In this document: positions 50,881-58,503 of the stretch, piece by piece | How the letters are laid out: every line of letters starts with the position of its first letter | How positions within the stretch are numbered: position 1 is the stretch's first letter | Assembly: GCA_024636495.1 (NCBI GenBank) | Contig: JAGXGZ010000047.1 | Span: 1-64,000, forward strand | DNA: 64,000 bases | DNA from: Roseobacter sp. | GTDB taxonomy: Bacteria; Pseudomonadota; Alphaproteobacteria; Rhodobacterales; Rhodobacteraceae | Direction of reading: 5' to 3' | The notes under the pieces: generated by a model | What the model saw: only the letters and a program-made list of their open reading frames with translations | The model's database searches: none | What the model was told of the DNA's origin: nothing | Made by a program: the position numbers and the translations under genes

Positions 50881-51206
50881 TGCACGAACGCCTCGCCACC
50901 TTTGTTTCGGGCCTCGACAAGATCGATGCCGAGGACACAGAAACGCTGAAAGACGCGTTCATGAACGAAGTGATCGAGAACGGCGGGACATACGATCCAC
51001 CGGACGGCGCGGGACGCTCCTATTTTGAGATCAGCCTGCACGATGTGACCGCCACCGGCGCATCCGAACTGCTGGCCATCCGCAATTGGCGCATCGCCGC
51101 CACCGCACGACTGCTCAACCCCGACGGCCGCGATGTCGAGGCTGATGGTTTCATTACCATGCACCCGCCCTGCGACCTGCTGACAGACACGGGGGTCAGC
51201 ACATGA
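50877..51206 (+). CDS. Early phage protein, unknown
   Basis: The 109-residue acidic protein overlaps its neighbours by four bases. It contains DKIDAEDTETLKDAFMNEVI and ASELLAIRNWRIAATARLLN. It appears soluble. No motif is recognised. Confidence 0.6.
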   Translation: MMHERLATFVSGLDKIDAEDTETLKDAFMNEVIENGGTYDPPDGAGRSYFEISLHDVTATGASELLAIRNWRIAATARLLNPDGRDVEADGFITMHPPCDLLTDTGVST

Positions 51207-51385
51207 AAACCGTTGCCCAACTCTCCGCGACCGAAATCAGAGACGCATTGCGCGAATACGTAGAACGTAAAACAGGCGGCAAGGTCATCCAGAATGGCGT
51301 TCTTATCAGTGCGCGGCGCGCCGATGGAAACGACCAGCGCGAGCGCGTCGAACTGACCACAAAGATCACCTACGAGACCAGCTAG
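51203..51385 (+). CDS. Early phage protein, 60 residues, unknown
   Basis: The small alpha/beta-looking protein (SATEIRDALREYVERKTGGK) begins on the stop of the previous gene (ATGA). It is last in a three-gene unit closed by a tandem-hairpin terminator. Confidence 0.6.
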   Translation: MKTVAQLSATEIRDALREYVERKTGGKVIQNGVLISARRADGNDQRERVELTTKITYETS

Positions 51386-51399
51386 CCCCCGTTACCTGC

Positions 51400-51461
51400 T
51401 GCGGCACACCTCCTCCCGTGCCGCACACTTGCCGGCGGGCCTCAATGCCCGCCGGTCTTTT
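51400..51461 (+). terminator. Tandem hairpins ending the first early unit
   Basis: The first stem is TGCGGCAC/GTGCCGCA (51400-51407/51418-51425). The second is CCGGCGGGC/GCCCGCCGG (51432-51440/51447-51455), followed by TCTTTT. The second is a standard Rho-independent terminator. Genes downstream need read-through or antitermination. Confidence 0.88.
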
Positions 51462-51483
51462 CCAAATCAAATGGATATGCGTC

Positions 51484-51726
51484 ATGGACATCTTTCGAGA
51501 TCACGACAAAGAAACGCCGCCCAACCGGATTGAACGGTGCCAGCAATGGCCCGAATGCGGCTGCATCAGCGGCCACTCAAAGGCGTCCTGCACCAACATC
51601 ACGCACCGCCAGTCACGCGGGACGCATGGTGCCGCGATCATCGTCCCGATCGCCACCGCCTTTGCCCTAGCCTTTGCCTACGGCCTGACCCAACTGGCAG
51701 CCCTCACGATCGGCATGCTGCCATGA
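51484..51726 (+). CDS. Small phage protein with a C-terminal membrane helix
   Basis: The 80-residue protein has an N-terminal Cys/His-rich part (CQQWPECGCISGHSKASCTN), possibly zinc-binding, and one C-terminal transmembrane helix (AIIVPIATAFALAFAYGLTQ). ATG 51484 is chosen because the upstream frame crosses the terminator. Function unknown. Confidence 0.55.
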   Translation: MDIFRDHDKETPPNRIERCQQWPECGCISGHSKASCTNITHRQSRGTHGAAIIVPIATAFALAFAYGLTQLAALTIGMLP

Positions 51727-51998
51727 CCTCCAAAATCCGCCAGCGCCTGGACGACATGCAGCCCGCGCAACAGGCGGGCATCCTATGCAACGACCCAAGG
51801 TTCCAGCGCTTCGCCGCGATGCGGTGCGGCCTGTCCGGTCAGCAGTTCAGCGCCAGCGCATCCGCCGAATATCTGCGCGACTGCTGCCAGATCGACAGCC
51901 GCACCGCGCTGAACACAAGCGGCCCCGCCCAATCCAAATTCGCCGCCCTGCGCACAGACTTCGACGCATGGACCGGCAAGATCGCCAGCCCCAGATAA
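51723..51998 (+). CDS. Small phage protein, unknown
   Basis: The 91-residue protein begins at ATG 51723, overlapping the previous stop (ATGA). It contains MQPAQQAGILCNDPRFQRFA and AEYLRDCCQIDSRTALNT. The longer frame from 51537 is a shadow of the upstream gene. It may be single-strand DNA or replication related, but no motif shows this. Confidence 0.55.
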   Translation: MTSKIRQRLDDMQPAQQAGILCNDPRFQRFAAMRCGLSGQQFSASASAEYLRDCCQIDSRTALNTSGPAQSKFAALRTDFDAWTGKIASPR

Positions 51999-52015
51999 AA
52001 AGGAATCCCAAAGTG

Positions 52016-52438
52016 ATGGCAAAGAAAACACCTGGCACCGAGATTGCCAAACCCGCCCCGCATGATCCGTACAAAATGCGCACCCTTGAACAGATCCTTG
52101 CCCTGTTTGATGGCGGTGATTTCCTCGAAGAAGTCATGGACGGCCATAAGAAGCTTCAAATCGATCTTTTGGAGCACAAGGCAGAACACGGCACCAAGGG
52201 GTGTGGCGGTTCCATGACACTTCAGGTCAGCTATGCCCTTGGCAAATCCGGTGACGTCGCCATGGGCGCAACCGTCACCTTCAAAGCGCCGAAAAAGCCA
52301 CCCAGCAGCGCCGCAGCCTTCATCAACGATAACGGCGAACTGACGCTCTATAGCCCGTTCATGTCCCGCATGCATCAGCCCGTCCGCGATGTCAGCGACT
52401 ATGACCCGGACACAGGCGAAGTACGCGACACCGACTAA
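52016..52438 (+). CDS. Phage protein preceding DUF2303, unknown
   Basis: The 140-residue protein (ATG 52016 after AAAGGA) contains MRTLEQILALFDGGDFLEEV and HKAEHGTKGCGGSMTLQVSY. Genes of this type regularly precede DUF2303 genes in alphaproteobacterial phages and are probably recombination or replication accessory factors. Biochemistry is unknown. Confidence 0.6.
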   Translation: MAKKTPGTEIAKPAPHDPYKMRTLEQILALFDGGDFLEEVMDGHKKLQIDLLEHKAEHGTKGCGGSMTLQVSYALGKSGDVAMGATVTFKAPKKPPSSAAAFINDNGELTLYSPFMSRMHQPVRDVSDYDPDTGEVRDTD

Positions 52439-52462
52439 CCCAAACCGAAAAGGAGCCGAGAA

Positions 52463-53452
52463 ATGGCCGAAAAACCAATCTACACCATGGAAAACCCCGC
52501 ACAGACAATGCGCGATGTGATGGAAGAAATCGGGGGCAGTGAACATATCGCCGCACCAACTGATTTTGATCTGACCAAAGCGCACGTGATAACCATTCCA
52601 GAGAAACGCACGGTCGCAGACCTCACGAAGTATCACCGTGACGCGGCGGAATACCTGAAGCCGGCGCGCCGCAAGGGCACTGCCCGCTTTGACGATCTGG
52701 AAAGCCTCATCATGTGGGCGAACCGCTTCAAAGGCGAAACCTCGGCACTGTTTGCAAAACCCGACATGACCGCCCCGACACTGAACTGCATCGCAGACTA
52801 TCACGCACAGGGCCCAGTAACGGTGAACACCCAGACAGGCGACCCTACCGCGATGCACTGCAATCATCGCGCCATCTACAATTTCCCGCTTTCCGACGAA
52901 TGGAAGGCATGGATGGCAATTTCAGGCGCTGCGCTGGACAAAGATGAAATGGGCGAATTCATCGAAGTGCAGGCAAAAGACATCATGGACCCCACGCCAG
53001 CAGTCCTGCGCGGTCAGCCGTCGGACAACAATGAAAAGTGGGAAAACAAGCTGATTGAAACGGCCCATCAGATTGAAGGCCGGTATGGCCAATTGACCCA
53101 GCTGCTGGCGATGTCCAAGAAGTTTCAGGTTTTCGAGACAAGCGACCTGAAAGTCGCCACAAACCGCGATACAGGCGAGGCGGAGATCCAGTTCCTTAAC
53201 GAACACAAGGACGCAGACGGGCAACCGCTGAAGATTCCGAACCTGATCATCATTGCGATCCCGGTGTTCCTGGGCGGCGCGCTGTACCGGATGCCCGTCC
53301 GCTTCCGGTATCGGAAGTCAGGCGCATCGGTGAAATTCATCCTGTCGATCTACAACCCCGAAAAGGCATTCGAAGCTTCATTCGAGGAGGCAATCACAGT
53401 CGCCAAAGAACAAACAGATCTTCCATTGTTTCTTGGCACTCCGGAATCCTGA
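52463..53452 (+). CDS. DUF2303 (YfdQ-like) family protein
   Basis: The 329-residue protein matches the DUF2303 layout: AHVITIPEKRTVADLTKYHR near residue 35, ADYHAQGPVTVNTQTGDPTA, and a C-terminal beta-rich domain (YRMPVRFRYRKSGASVKFIL). The family is common next to recombination genes in phages but uncharacterised. A perfect hairpin follows its stop. Confidence 0.82.
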   Translation: MAEKPIYTMENPAQTMRDVMEEIGGSEHIAAPTDFDLTKAHVITIPEKRTVADLTKYHRDAAEYLKPARRKGTARFDDLESLIMWANRFKGETSALFAKPDMTAPTLNCIADYHAQGPVTVNTQTGDPTAMHCNHRAIYNFPLSDEWKAWMAISGAALDKDEMGEFIEVQAKDIMDPTPAVLRGQPSDNNEKWENKLIETAHQIEGRYGQLTQLLAMSKKFQVFETSDLKVATNRDTGEAEIQFLNEHKDADGQPLKIPNLIIIAIPVFLGGALYRMPVRFRYRKSGASVKFILSIYNPEKAFEASFEEAITVAKEQTDLPLFLGTPES

Positions 53453-53463
53453 TTTCTCTTTCT

Positions 53464-53483
53464 GGCCCCCTGACATGGGGGCC
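53464..53483 (+). terminator. Hairpin after the DUF2303 gene
   Basis: GGCCCCC and GGGGGCC form a perfect 7-bp stem with a 6-nt loop (53464-53470/53477-53483). There is no T-run, so it is a possible terminator or RNA-stabilising hairpin. It separates the phage early genes from the cargo that follows. Confidence 0.5.
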
Positions 53484-53513
53484 ATCGACAGAAACCAGAC
53501 TGGGAGAACTCCA

Positions 53514-53645
53514 ATGTCGAAGAAAAGCATGGCCGTGCCGCGCCAGCCCACGAGCGCGCCGGTCGAGCGTGAGAACAGTGAGGTGCAGGCTTTTATCTTT
53601 TCACACACAAGGATGGAGATAGCTTATGATCACTCAACCGCTTAA
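53514..53645 (+). CDS. 43-residue ORF overlapping the RelA/SpoT gene start
   Basis: ATG 53514 follows GGGAGAAC. The product (MSKKSMAVPRQPTSAPVERE) is short and partly disordered, and it overlaps the next ATG by 20 bases in another frame. It could be a leader peptide or a small antitoxin for the downstream gene, but evidence is limited to position and spacing. Confidence 0.4.
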   Translation: MSKKSMAVPRQPTSAPVERENSEVQAFIFSHTRMEIAYDHSTA

Positions 53646-54846
53646 TCTCGCGGCAATCCAAAAAAATTGCACTGAGGTATTTGATGTGTCCGACTTCCCG
53701 CGCCTTGAGTTTTCAAAGAAAGACGTTGTCCGCGCAGGCAGCTCACTCAAAGGGCGCATCCTGTGGACATCAGAGAACGAAGCAGAAATTCTTCGGGTTT
53801 TTCAGATCGCAAACAGCTGGCGTGCATCCCATGCATTTCCAATGCACAGAATGCGGGCTGAGCTTCATGGCCGCATGAGTGCGTTGAAGATCAGAGGGCT
53901 GACCGCCGCACGCCTAAAGCAAATGACCTCAATTCGGGGAAAACTAATCCGGATTAGCAGCAACCTTAGACAGTTGCAGGATCTTGGTGGCTGCCGAGCT
54001 GTCGTGCCCACCATAGCGGAAGCTAAAGTTTTAGCCGCTGAGATCGGTGAGAAATATCCACACTATTTGAAGCGTGAAGACGCATACATGGATTCGCCAC
54101 GGCCGAGCGGTTATCGGAGTCACCATCTGGTGTTTGCATTTACACCCCGCAATATCCACGAAACAGAGTACGAAGGTCGATTGATAGAAATTCAGATACG
54201 TAGTCGACTTCAGCATTCATGGGCGACAGCTGTCGAGGCTGTAGGTCTTTATCGTGGAGAAAACTTAAAGGCTGGTTACGGCAGCAAAGATTGGCTCCGC
54301 CTGTTTGAACTTATGTCTTTTGAATTTGCCCTGAGTGAAGGATGTGAATTTGCACAAGATGGGTCAAATGAAAGAGTTGCTGAGATTATTGATCTAAATA
54401 ATTCGTTGAATGCAGCGCAAACTCTAGACACGCTTAGTCATGCAGTTCTTGGCCTTGATAGAATTGAGCGTGATCGCAATCACAAGCCAAAATATTGCCT
54501 GATTACCTATGACCATCAAAACCGAAAAGTTGGGGTAAAATATCTCGATGGTCCTTCAAATATTGGGTCGGCTCTTGAACGCGGTAATGCAAATAGCGAC
54601 GACGAAAATAGATATAGCGCTGTGGTAGTCGAGTTAGACAAAATTGAAAATCTAAAGAGCGCATACCCTAATTACTTTGGAGATGTTCAACTTTTCAAGT
54701 CAGCGCTGTCAGACGTAGTAAGTGGAAAGCCTCCAAGAGAGTATTCCTTACCTCCAATTGAACGTGTGCCACCACCACCCAAGGAGATCCCTGACGATTC
54801 ATGGCTTCGATATCCGAACCGTCGCAATCGTCGTTGGGATGAGTAG
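53626..54846 (+). CDS. RelA/SpoT-domain protein, toxSAS/CapRel-like candidate
   Basis: The 406-residue protein has a single RelA/SpoT nucleotidyltransferase domain at about 55-210: SWRASHAFP (64-72), RLKQMTSIRGKLIR (96-109), QDLGGCRAVV (118-127), SPRPSGYRSHHLVF (157-170) and IEIQIRSRLQHSWA (187-200). This retains the (p)ppGpp-synthetase-type GYRS and EIQIR motifs. There is no HD hydrolase, TGS or ACT domain. The ~200-residue C-terminal extension includes KSAYPNYFGDVQLF and a Pro-rich, Arg-rich end. Small alarmone synthetase toxins (toxSAS) and fused CapRel anti-phage sensors have this build. The gene is AT-richer than its phage neighbours, indicating cargo. Confidence 0.85.
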   Translation: MITQPLNLAAIQKNCTEVFDVSDFPRLEFSKKDVVRAGSSLKGRILWTSENEAEILRVFQIANSWRASHAFPMHRMRAELHGRMSALKIRGLTAARLKQMTSIRGKLIRISSNLRQLQDLGGCRAVVPTIAEAKVLAAEIGEKYPHYLKREDAYMDSPRPSGYRSHHLVFAFTPRNIHETEYEGRLIEIQIRSRLQHSWATAVEAVGLYRGENLKAGYGSKDWLRLFELMSFEFALSEGCEFAQDGSNERVAEIIDLNNSLNAAQTLDTLSHAVLGLDRIERDRNHKPKYCLITYDHQNRKVGVKYLDGPSNIGSALERGNANSDDENRYSAVVVELDKIENLKSAYPNYFGDVQLFKSALSDVVSGKPPREYSLPPIERVPPPPKEIPDDSWLRYPNRRNRRWDE

Positions 54847-54849
54847 AAA

Positions 54850-55230
54850 ATGACTAAGTCGCCGTTATTTCACGATGATTGGTTTTGTCGGCCCATACGC
54901 ATCCAGCTGCAGCGCACCAAAGGATGGCGCATGCCGACCAACACAGTGAACGTTGCGCGTGGGCCCGGTCGCGAATGGGGAAACCCTTGGATCATTGGCA
55001 ACAAACGTTGCGGGCGCGACGCACTTGGAAATTATCAGGAAGAGCTGATCAAAGACGCCGAAACAGCGGTGCACTTCTTTTCGGAAATGCTTGAATACGA
55101 ACTGCGGCGATACCCCAGCAACGATGAAATCCGCGCCGAGCTGCGCGGCAAGAACCTCGCCTGCTGGTGCAAGCTGGATGCGCCCTGCCATGCAGACGTT
55201 CTGCTGCGAATTGCGAACGAGGACACCTGA
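54850..55230 (+). CDS. DUF4326 family protein
   Basis: The 126-residue protein shows the DUF4326 core: IRIQLQRTKGWRMPTNTVNV, then WGNPWIIG and LACWCKLDAPCHADVLLRIA with its conserved Cys/His. The family is frequent in phages and of unknown function. It begins four bases after the RelA/SpoT-domain gene and abuts the excisionase-like gene, so the three genes may be co-expressed. Confidence 0.78.
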   Translation: MTKSPLFHDDWFCRPIRIQLQRTKGWRMPTNTVNVARGPGREWGNPWIIGNKRCGRDALGNYQEELIKDAETAVHFFSEMLEYELRRYPSNDEIRAELRGKNLACWCKLDAPCHADVLLRIANEDT

Positions 55231-55233
55231 CCC

Positions 55234-55455
55234 ATGCCAGTCACCCTTGATTTTGCCCCAAGGCTGATGCCCGCACCCCAGGCAGCACACTATATAGGTG
55301 TGTCAGCCAGCACGTTGCGAACCCTGCCGATCCCACGGAAAGAGAACGGCACCAAGCGCCTCTATGACAAACGCGACCTTGACGACTACGTTGACGCGCT
55401 GCCCTATGAAGGCCAGACAGGGGAAAACACATGCGACGCGGTATTCAGCGATTGA
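55234..55455 (+). CDS. Excisionase-like (AlpA/MerR-type) HTH protein
   Basis: The 73-residue protein has MPAPQAAHYIGVSASTLRTL, a winged-helix excisionase pattern, then KRLYDKRDLDDYVDAL, the typical second half. It overlaps the integrase start by 25 bases. It is expected to steer the integrase towards excision. Confidence 0.78.
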   Translation: MPVTLDFAPRLMPAPQAAHYIGVSASTLRTLPIPRKENGTKRLYDKRDLDDYVDALPYEGQTGENTCDAVFSD

Positions 55456-56510
55456 AGGGCATCAAGGTCATCACAAAGCCGAACGGCAACCGGTATGTCT
55501 ATCGCCGGGTCGGATCCTCTCTGATACCTCTGCCAGACCTGCCAGAAAACCACCCGGCGTTCCTTGCAGCCTATGCAGCTGCTGGAGACGTAGAACCCAA
55601 ATTCAAAAGCAAGCACAAGACAGGATCGATCGCAGCACTCTGCGAGGCCTATCTGGGATCTGGCGCATTCCAGAAGAACGCAGCAAGCACCCGCAATGTC
55701 CGTCGTCTGATCGTGGATCAGATCAGCCAAAAACGTGGCACCGGCATGCTGAAGGATCTTAGACCAGACCACGTCCGCAAGGACGTCCGAAGCCTGACAC
55801 CAGGTGCCGCGTCCAACAGGCTCAAGGCATGGCGGGCAATCCTTTCGTTCGCCGTCGACGAAGGGATGATCGAGGCGAATCCGGCGCGCGACGTCAAAGC
55901 GCCGGCCAGCGTGAGCGTGTCACGCCACCAGTGGACGGAAGACGAGATCAAGCAATTCAGAAAGCACTGGAAGATCGGCACACCCGAGCGCACCGCGATG
56001 GAGGTGATCTACTGGACCGGCGCGCGATGTGTGGACGCTGTCCGGCTTGGCACGCAGATGGTCCAAGGCGGCTGGCTATCATTCATCCAGGTGAAGACAG
56101 GCGGGCCCGCCACCTGCCCAATCACAACCCTGCCGACGTGGTGCAGCGGCCTCGCCCCGGATCATGCACACTTTCTCGCCTGCCTGCCATCCGATCGAAT
56201 TCAGTGGATCGTGACGTCATCAGGAAAGCCGCGTAGCGTCAAAGGCCTGTCGCAATGGTTCAGCCGCATTGCCAGCGATGCCGGCCTGCCAGATCATTGC
56301 ACCGCCCACGGGCTTAGATCCGCACGGGCGGCCGCGCTGGCAGAAACAGGCGCAACAACCCACCAGATCGGCGCATGGACCGGGCACGCGAGCCTGTCCG
56401 AAATCGCCCACTACACGCGGGCAGCAGATCAGATCGGGATCCTGTCTGGGGGAGAACAAAGAACGAAAACGGGAAACCGCGTCCAAGAGTTTCCAAAATC
56501 CTCTAAATAA
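55431..56510 (+). CDS. int: Tyrosine-type site-specific integrase
   Basis: The 359-residue tyrosine recombinase carries the catalytic set: R199 (TGARCVDAV), K222 (VKTGG), H293 and R296 (AHGLRS), H319 (TGHAS) and Y328 (IAHYTRAAD). The N-terminal SAM-like core-binding domain lies around 68-160. The gene ends 30 bases from the 3' end of tRNA-Arg, consistent with integration there. ATG 55431 lies within the excisionase-like gene, so translation is coupled. Confidence 0.93.
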   Translation: MRRGIQRLKGIKVITKPNGNRYVYRRVGSSLIPLPDLPENHPAFLAAYAAAGDVEPKFKSKHKTGSIAALCEAYLGSGAFQKNAASTRNVRRLIVDQISQKRGTGMLKDLRPDHVRKDVRSLTPGAASNRLKAWRAILSFAVDEGMIEANPARDVKAPASVSVSRHQWTEDEIKQFRKHWKIGTPERTAMEVIYWTGARCVDAVRLGTQMVQGGWLSFIQVKTGGPATCPITTLPTWCSGLAPDHAHFLACLPSDRIQWIVTSSGKPRSVKGLSQWFSRIASDAGLPDHCTAHGLRSARAAALAETGATTHQIGAWTGHASLSEIAHYTRAADQIGILSGGEQRTKTGNRVQEFPKSSK

Positions 56511-56539
56511 CTCAATAAAATCAATGGTTATTTGTGAGG

Positions 56540-56555
56540 ATGGTGAACCCAGCTG
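56540..56555 (+). repeat. attR: 3' end of tRNA-Arg, phage-chromosome junction
   Basis: Same 16 bases as attL at 17286-17301. Here the sequence continues as the intact tRNA, so this side holds the restored gene. Confidence 0.85.
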
Positions 56556-56617
56556 GATTCGAACCAGCGACCTCTGCCTTCGGAGGGCAGCGCTCTATCC
56601 AGCTGAGCTATGGGTCC
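56541..56617 (-). tRNA. tRNA-Arg (anticodon CCG), prophage attachment site
   Basis: The minus strand folds into a 77-nt tRNA. The acceptor GGACCCA pairs with TGGGTTC with one G-U, A is the discriminator and CCA is encoded. The anticodon loop CTCCGAA gives CCG (Arg). Its 3' end faces the integrase. Confidence 0.95.
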
Positions 56618-56690
56618 ATCTAGGGGCGGTATAGCCAGCCACGCCGCCCCCTGCAATTACAAAATCAACCGTCCTGACATCAGTAAGGCA

Positions 56691-57911
56691 TCAGGCGAAC
56701 AGATCGTGTGCCAACTCAAGCGCCTCGATCAGCGTGTCGACCTCGGACGTGGTGTTGTACATCCCGAAAGACGCGCGGCAGGTGGCGGTTTGGTCCAGAT
56801 GGGTCATCAACGGCCCGCAACAATGTTGCCCTGCCCGCACCGCCACGCCCTTTTTATCCAGGATTGTCGAGATATCATGTGCATGCGCCGCCCCGTCCAG
56901 CGTGAAGCTGAAGATCGCGGCCTTAGTTGGTGTCGTGCCTTGGACCTGCACCCAATTCAACCCTGCGAGACGTTCAACTGTGTAATCGCGCAAGGTGGTT
57001 TCATGGGCGGCGATGTTATCCATGCCGATCCCCATCATATAGTCGAGAGCCACGCCAAGGCCGATGGTCTGGACAATACCGGGGGTCCCGGCCTCGAACT
57101 TCATCGGCGCGTCGTTATAGATGACCGTGTCTTTGGTCACTTCGCGGATCATATCACCGCCGCCCATAAAGGGGCGCATCTCGGCCATGCGGTCTTTCTT
57201 GATGTAGATCGCGCCGGACCCTGAAGGACCGTAGAGCTTGTGCCCCGTGATGGCGTAGAAATCGCAGCCGATGTCTTGGACATCGACGGCCATGTGCACT
57301 GCGGCTTGCGATCCGTCAACCAGTACGGGCACGCCCTTGGCATGGGCACCTGCAGTGATCGCTTTGACGTCCACAACCGTGCCAAGCACGTTTGAAACCT
57401 GGGTGATCGCAATCAGCTTGGTCTTGGGCGTAATCGCGTCCAATACCGCTTGCGGGTCCAAGGCCCCTGCCGCGTCAACGTCTACCCACTTGATCACGAC
57501 GCCCTGACGTTCGCGCAAAAAGTGCCAGGGGACGATATTGGCATGATGCTCCATGACCGACAGGATAATCTCGTCCCCCGGTTGCAGGTTCGGCGTCGCC
57601 CATCCGTAAGCGATGAGGTTGATGCCTTCGGTGGTGCCCGAGGTAAAGACGATCTCGTCCTCGTCGCCCGCGTTCAGGAACTTTGCGATGGTGCCGCGCA
57701 CGGATTCGTAGCGGTCGGTCGCAAGATTAGAAAGATAGTGTAAACCCCGGTGAACATTGGAATATTCATGTGAATAGGCATGGCTGATCGCGTCAATCAC
57801 GACCTGTGGCTTCTGTGCCGATGCCCCGTTATCCAGATAGACCAACGGCTTGCCGTTTACCTGCCGCGACAGGATCGGAAAATCGGCGCGGATTTTTTCG
57901 ACATCAAACAT
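56691..57911 (-). CDS. sufS: Cysteine desulfurase SufS
   Basis: The 406-residue PLP enzyme removes sulfur from cysteine for Fe-S assembly. Signs are VYLDNGASAQKPQVVID near the N-terminus, the PLP lysine in AITGHKLYGPSG, and the catalytic cysteine region RAGQHCCGPLM near residue 364. Group II (SufS-type) features fit its place as the last gene of the suf operon. ATG 57911 overlaps the Yip1-like gene by eight bases. Confidence 0.95.
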   Translation of the reverse strand: MFDVEKIRADFPILSRQVNGKPLVYLDNGASAQKPQVVIDAISHAYSHEYSNVHRGLHYLSNLATDRYESVRGTIAKFLNAGDEDEIVFTSGTTEGINLIAYGWATPNLQPGDEIILSVMEHHANIVPWHFLRERQGVVIKWVDVDAAGALDPQAVLDAITPKTKLIAITQVSNVLGTVVDVKAITAGAHAKGVPVLVDGSQAAVHMAVDVQDIGCDFYAITGHKLYGPSGSGAIYIKKDRMAEMRPFMGGGDMIREVTKDTVIYNDAPMKFEAGTPGIVQTIGLGVALDYMMGIGMDNIAAHETTLRDYTVERLAGLNWVQVQGTTPTKAAIFSFTLDGAAHAHDISTILDKKGVAVRAGQHCCGPLMTHLDQTATCRASFGMYNTTSEVDTLIEALELAHDLFA

Positions 57912-58503
57912 TTGGCACCACTCCTTGGGCTGCGATGCCGACGATCGACAACAAGAAACTAAGACCTAGCACGATCATCGCCATTGCAATAAGCAAGGTG
58001 CCGATTGCGCGCCCAAGGGTTTCGAACCTGTGGGCAGCAGCGATGAAATTCACCAAAAGCCACATCCCGAAGATCCCGGTGGCCAACGACAGCAGCAGTG
58101 AAATCCCCGGTGAAACGAACATCAACACGAAAATCACGATCTGCGCCAGAATGCGCAGGATTTGCAAGAAGACGATCAGCGATAGCATATCGCCCAGTTC
58201 CCCCTGCCCGCCAATGGCGCGGCCCGTCCAATAAAGCCCATGGGTCGTGACGACCAACACGCCGGACAAAAGCACAAACATCGCAAGCGGGCTGGTGAAA
58301 AACGCCGGCATCGCCTCGGATGGCTGCAACACGACGCTTAGCGAAAAGATCAGCGTGTTCACGGACGCCGCCAGCGCCAACGCCGTCCAAAGCGTGTCAC
58401 GGTCCAACCGCCAGCCGATAATCTGGTCGGCCGCTTTACGCGGCTCTCGCAAGGCCAGCACGACCATGTTGGTCAAAAGAATGCGAAGATCCGTACCGTT
58501 CAT
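57904..58503 (-). CDS. Yip1-like membrane protein (second of two)
   Basis: The 199-residue protein has five hydrophobic helices in its last 150 residues (for example LAMFVLLSGVLVVTTHGLYW and FLQILRILAQIVIFVLMFVS), an organisation seen in Yip1-domain proteins. It overlaps its neighbours by a few bases on each side. Its role within a suf operon is unknown. Confidence 0.75.
   Translation of the reverse strand: MNGTDLRILLTNMVVLALREPRKAADQIIGWRLDRDTLWTALALAASVNTLIFSLSVVLQPSEAMPAFFTSPLAMFVLLSGVLVVTTHGLYWTGRAIGGQGELGDMLSLIVFLQILRILAQIVIFVLMFVSPGISLLLSLATGIFGMWLLVNFIAAAHRFETLGRAIGTLLIAMAMIVLGLSFLLSIVGIAAQGVVPNV

Larger units (their letters stand above)
17286..56555. mobile_element. Prophage, HK97-type with a long tail (siphovirus-like), 39.3 kb
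   Basis: A 16-bp direct repeat bounds a complete set of phage modules: integrase, excisionase-like gene, cI/cro switch, early genes, terminase, portal, protease, capsid, head-tail connectors, tail tube, chaperones, tape measure, tip, fibre, holin and endolysin. The integrase lies 30 bases from the intact tRNA-Arg. The outer left 3.3 kb and the region next to the integrase carry AT-richer cargo genes. The tail tip gene has a 1-nt frameshift, the only obvious lesion, so the element may or may not be inducible. Confidence 0.9.

Noticed and set aside
51839-52867. 342-codon minus-strand frame over early genes
   Set aside because: It crosses three plus-strand genes with good start signals; Cys/Phe/Gly-rich shadow.
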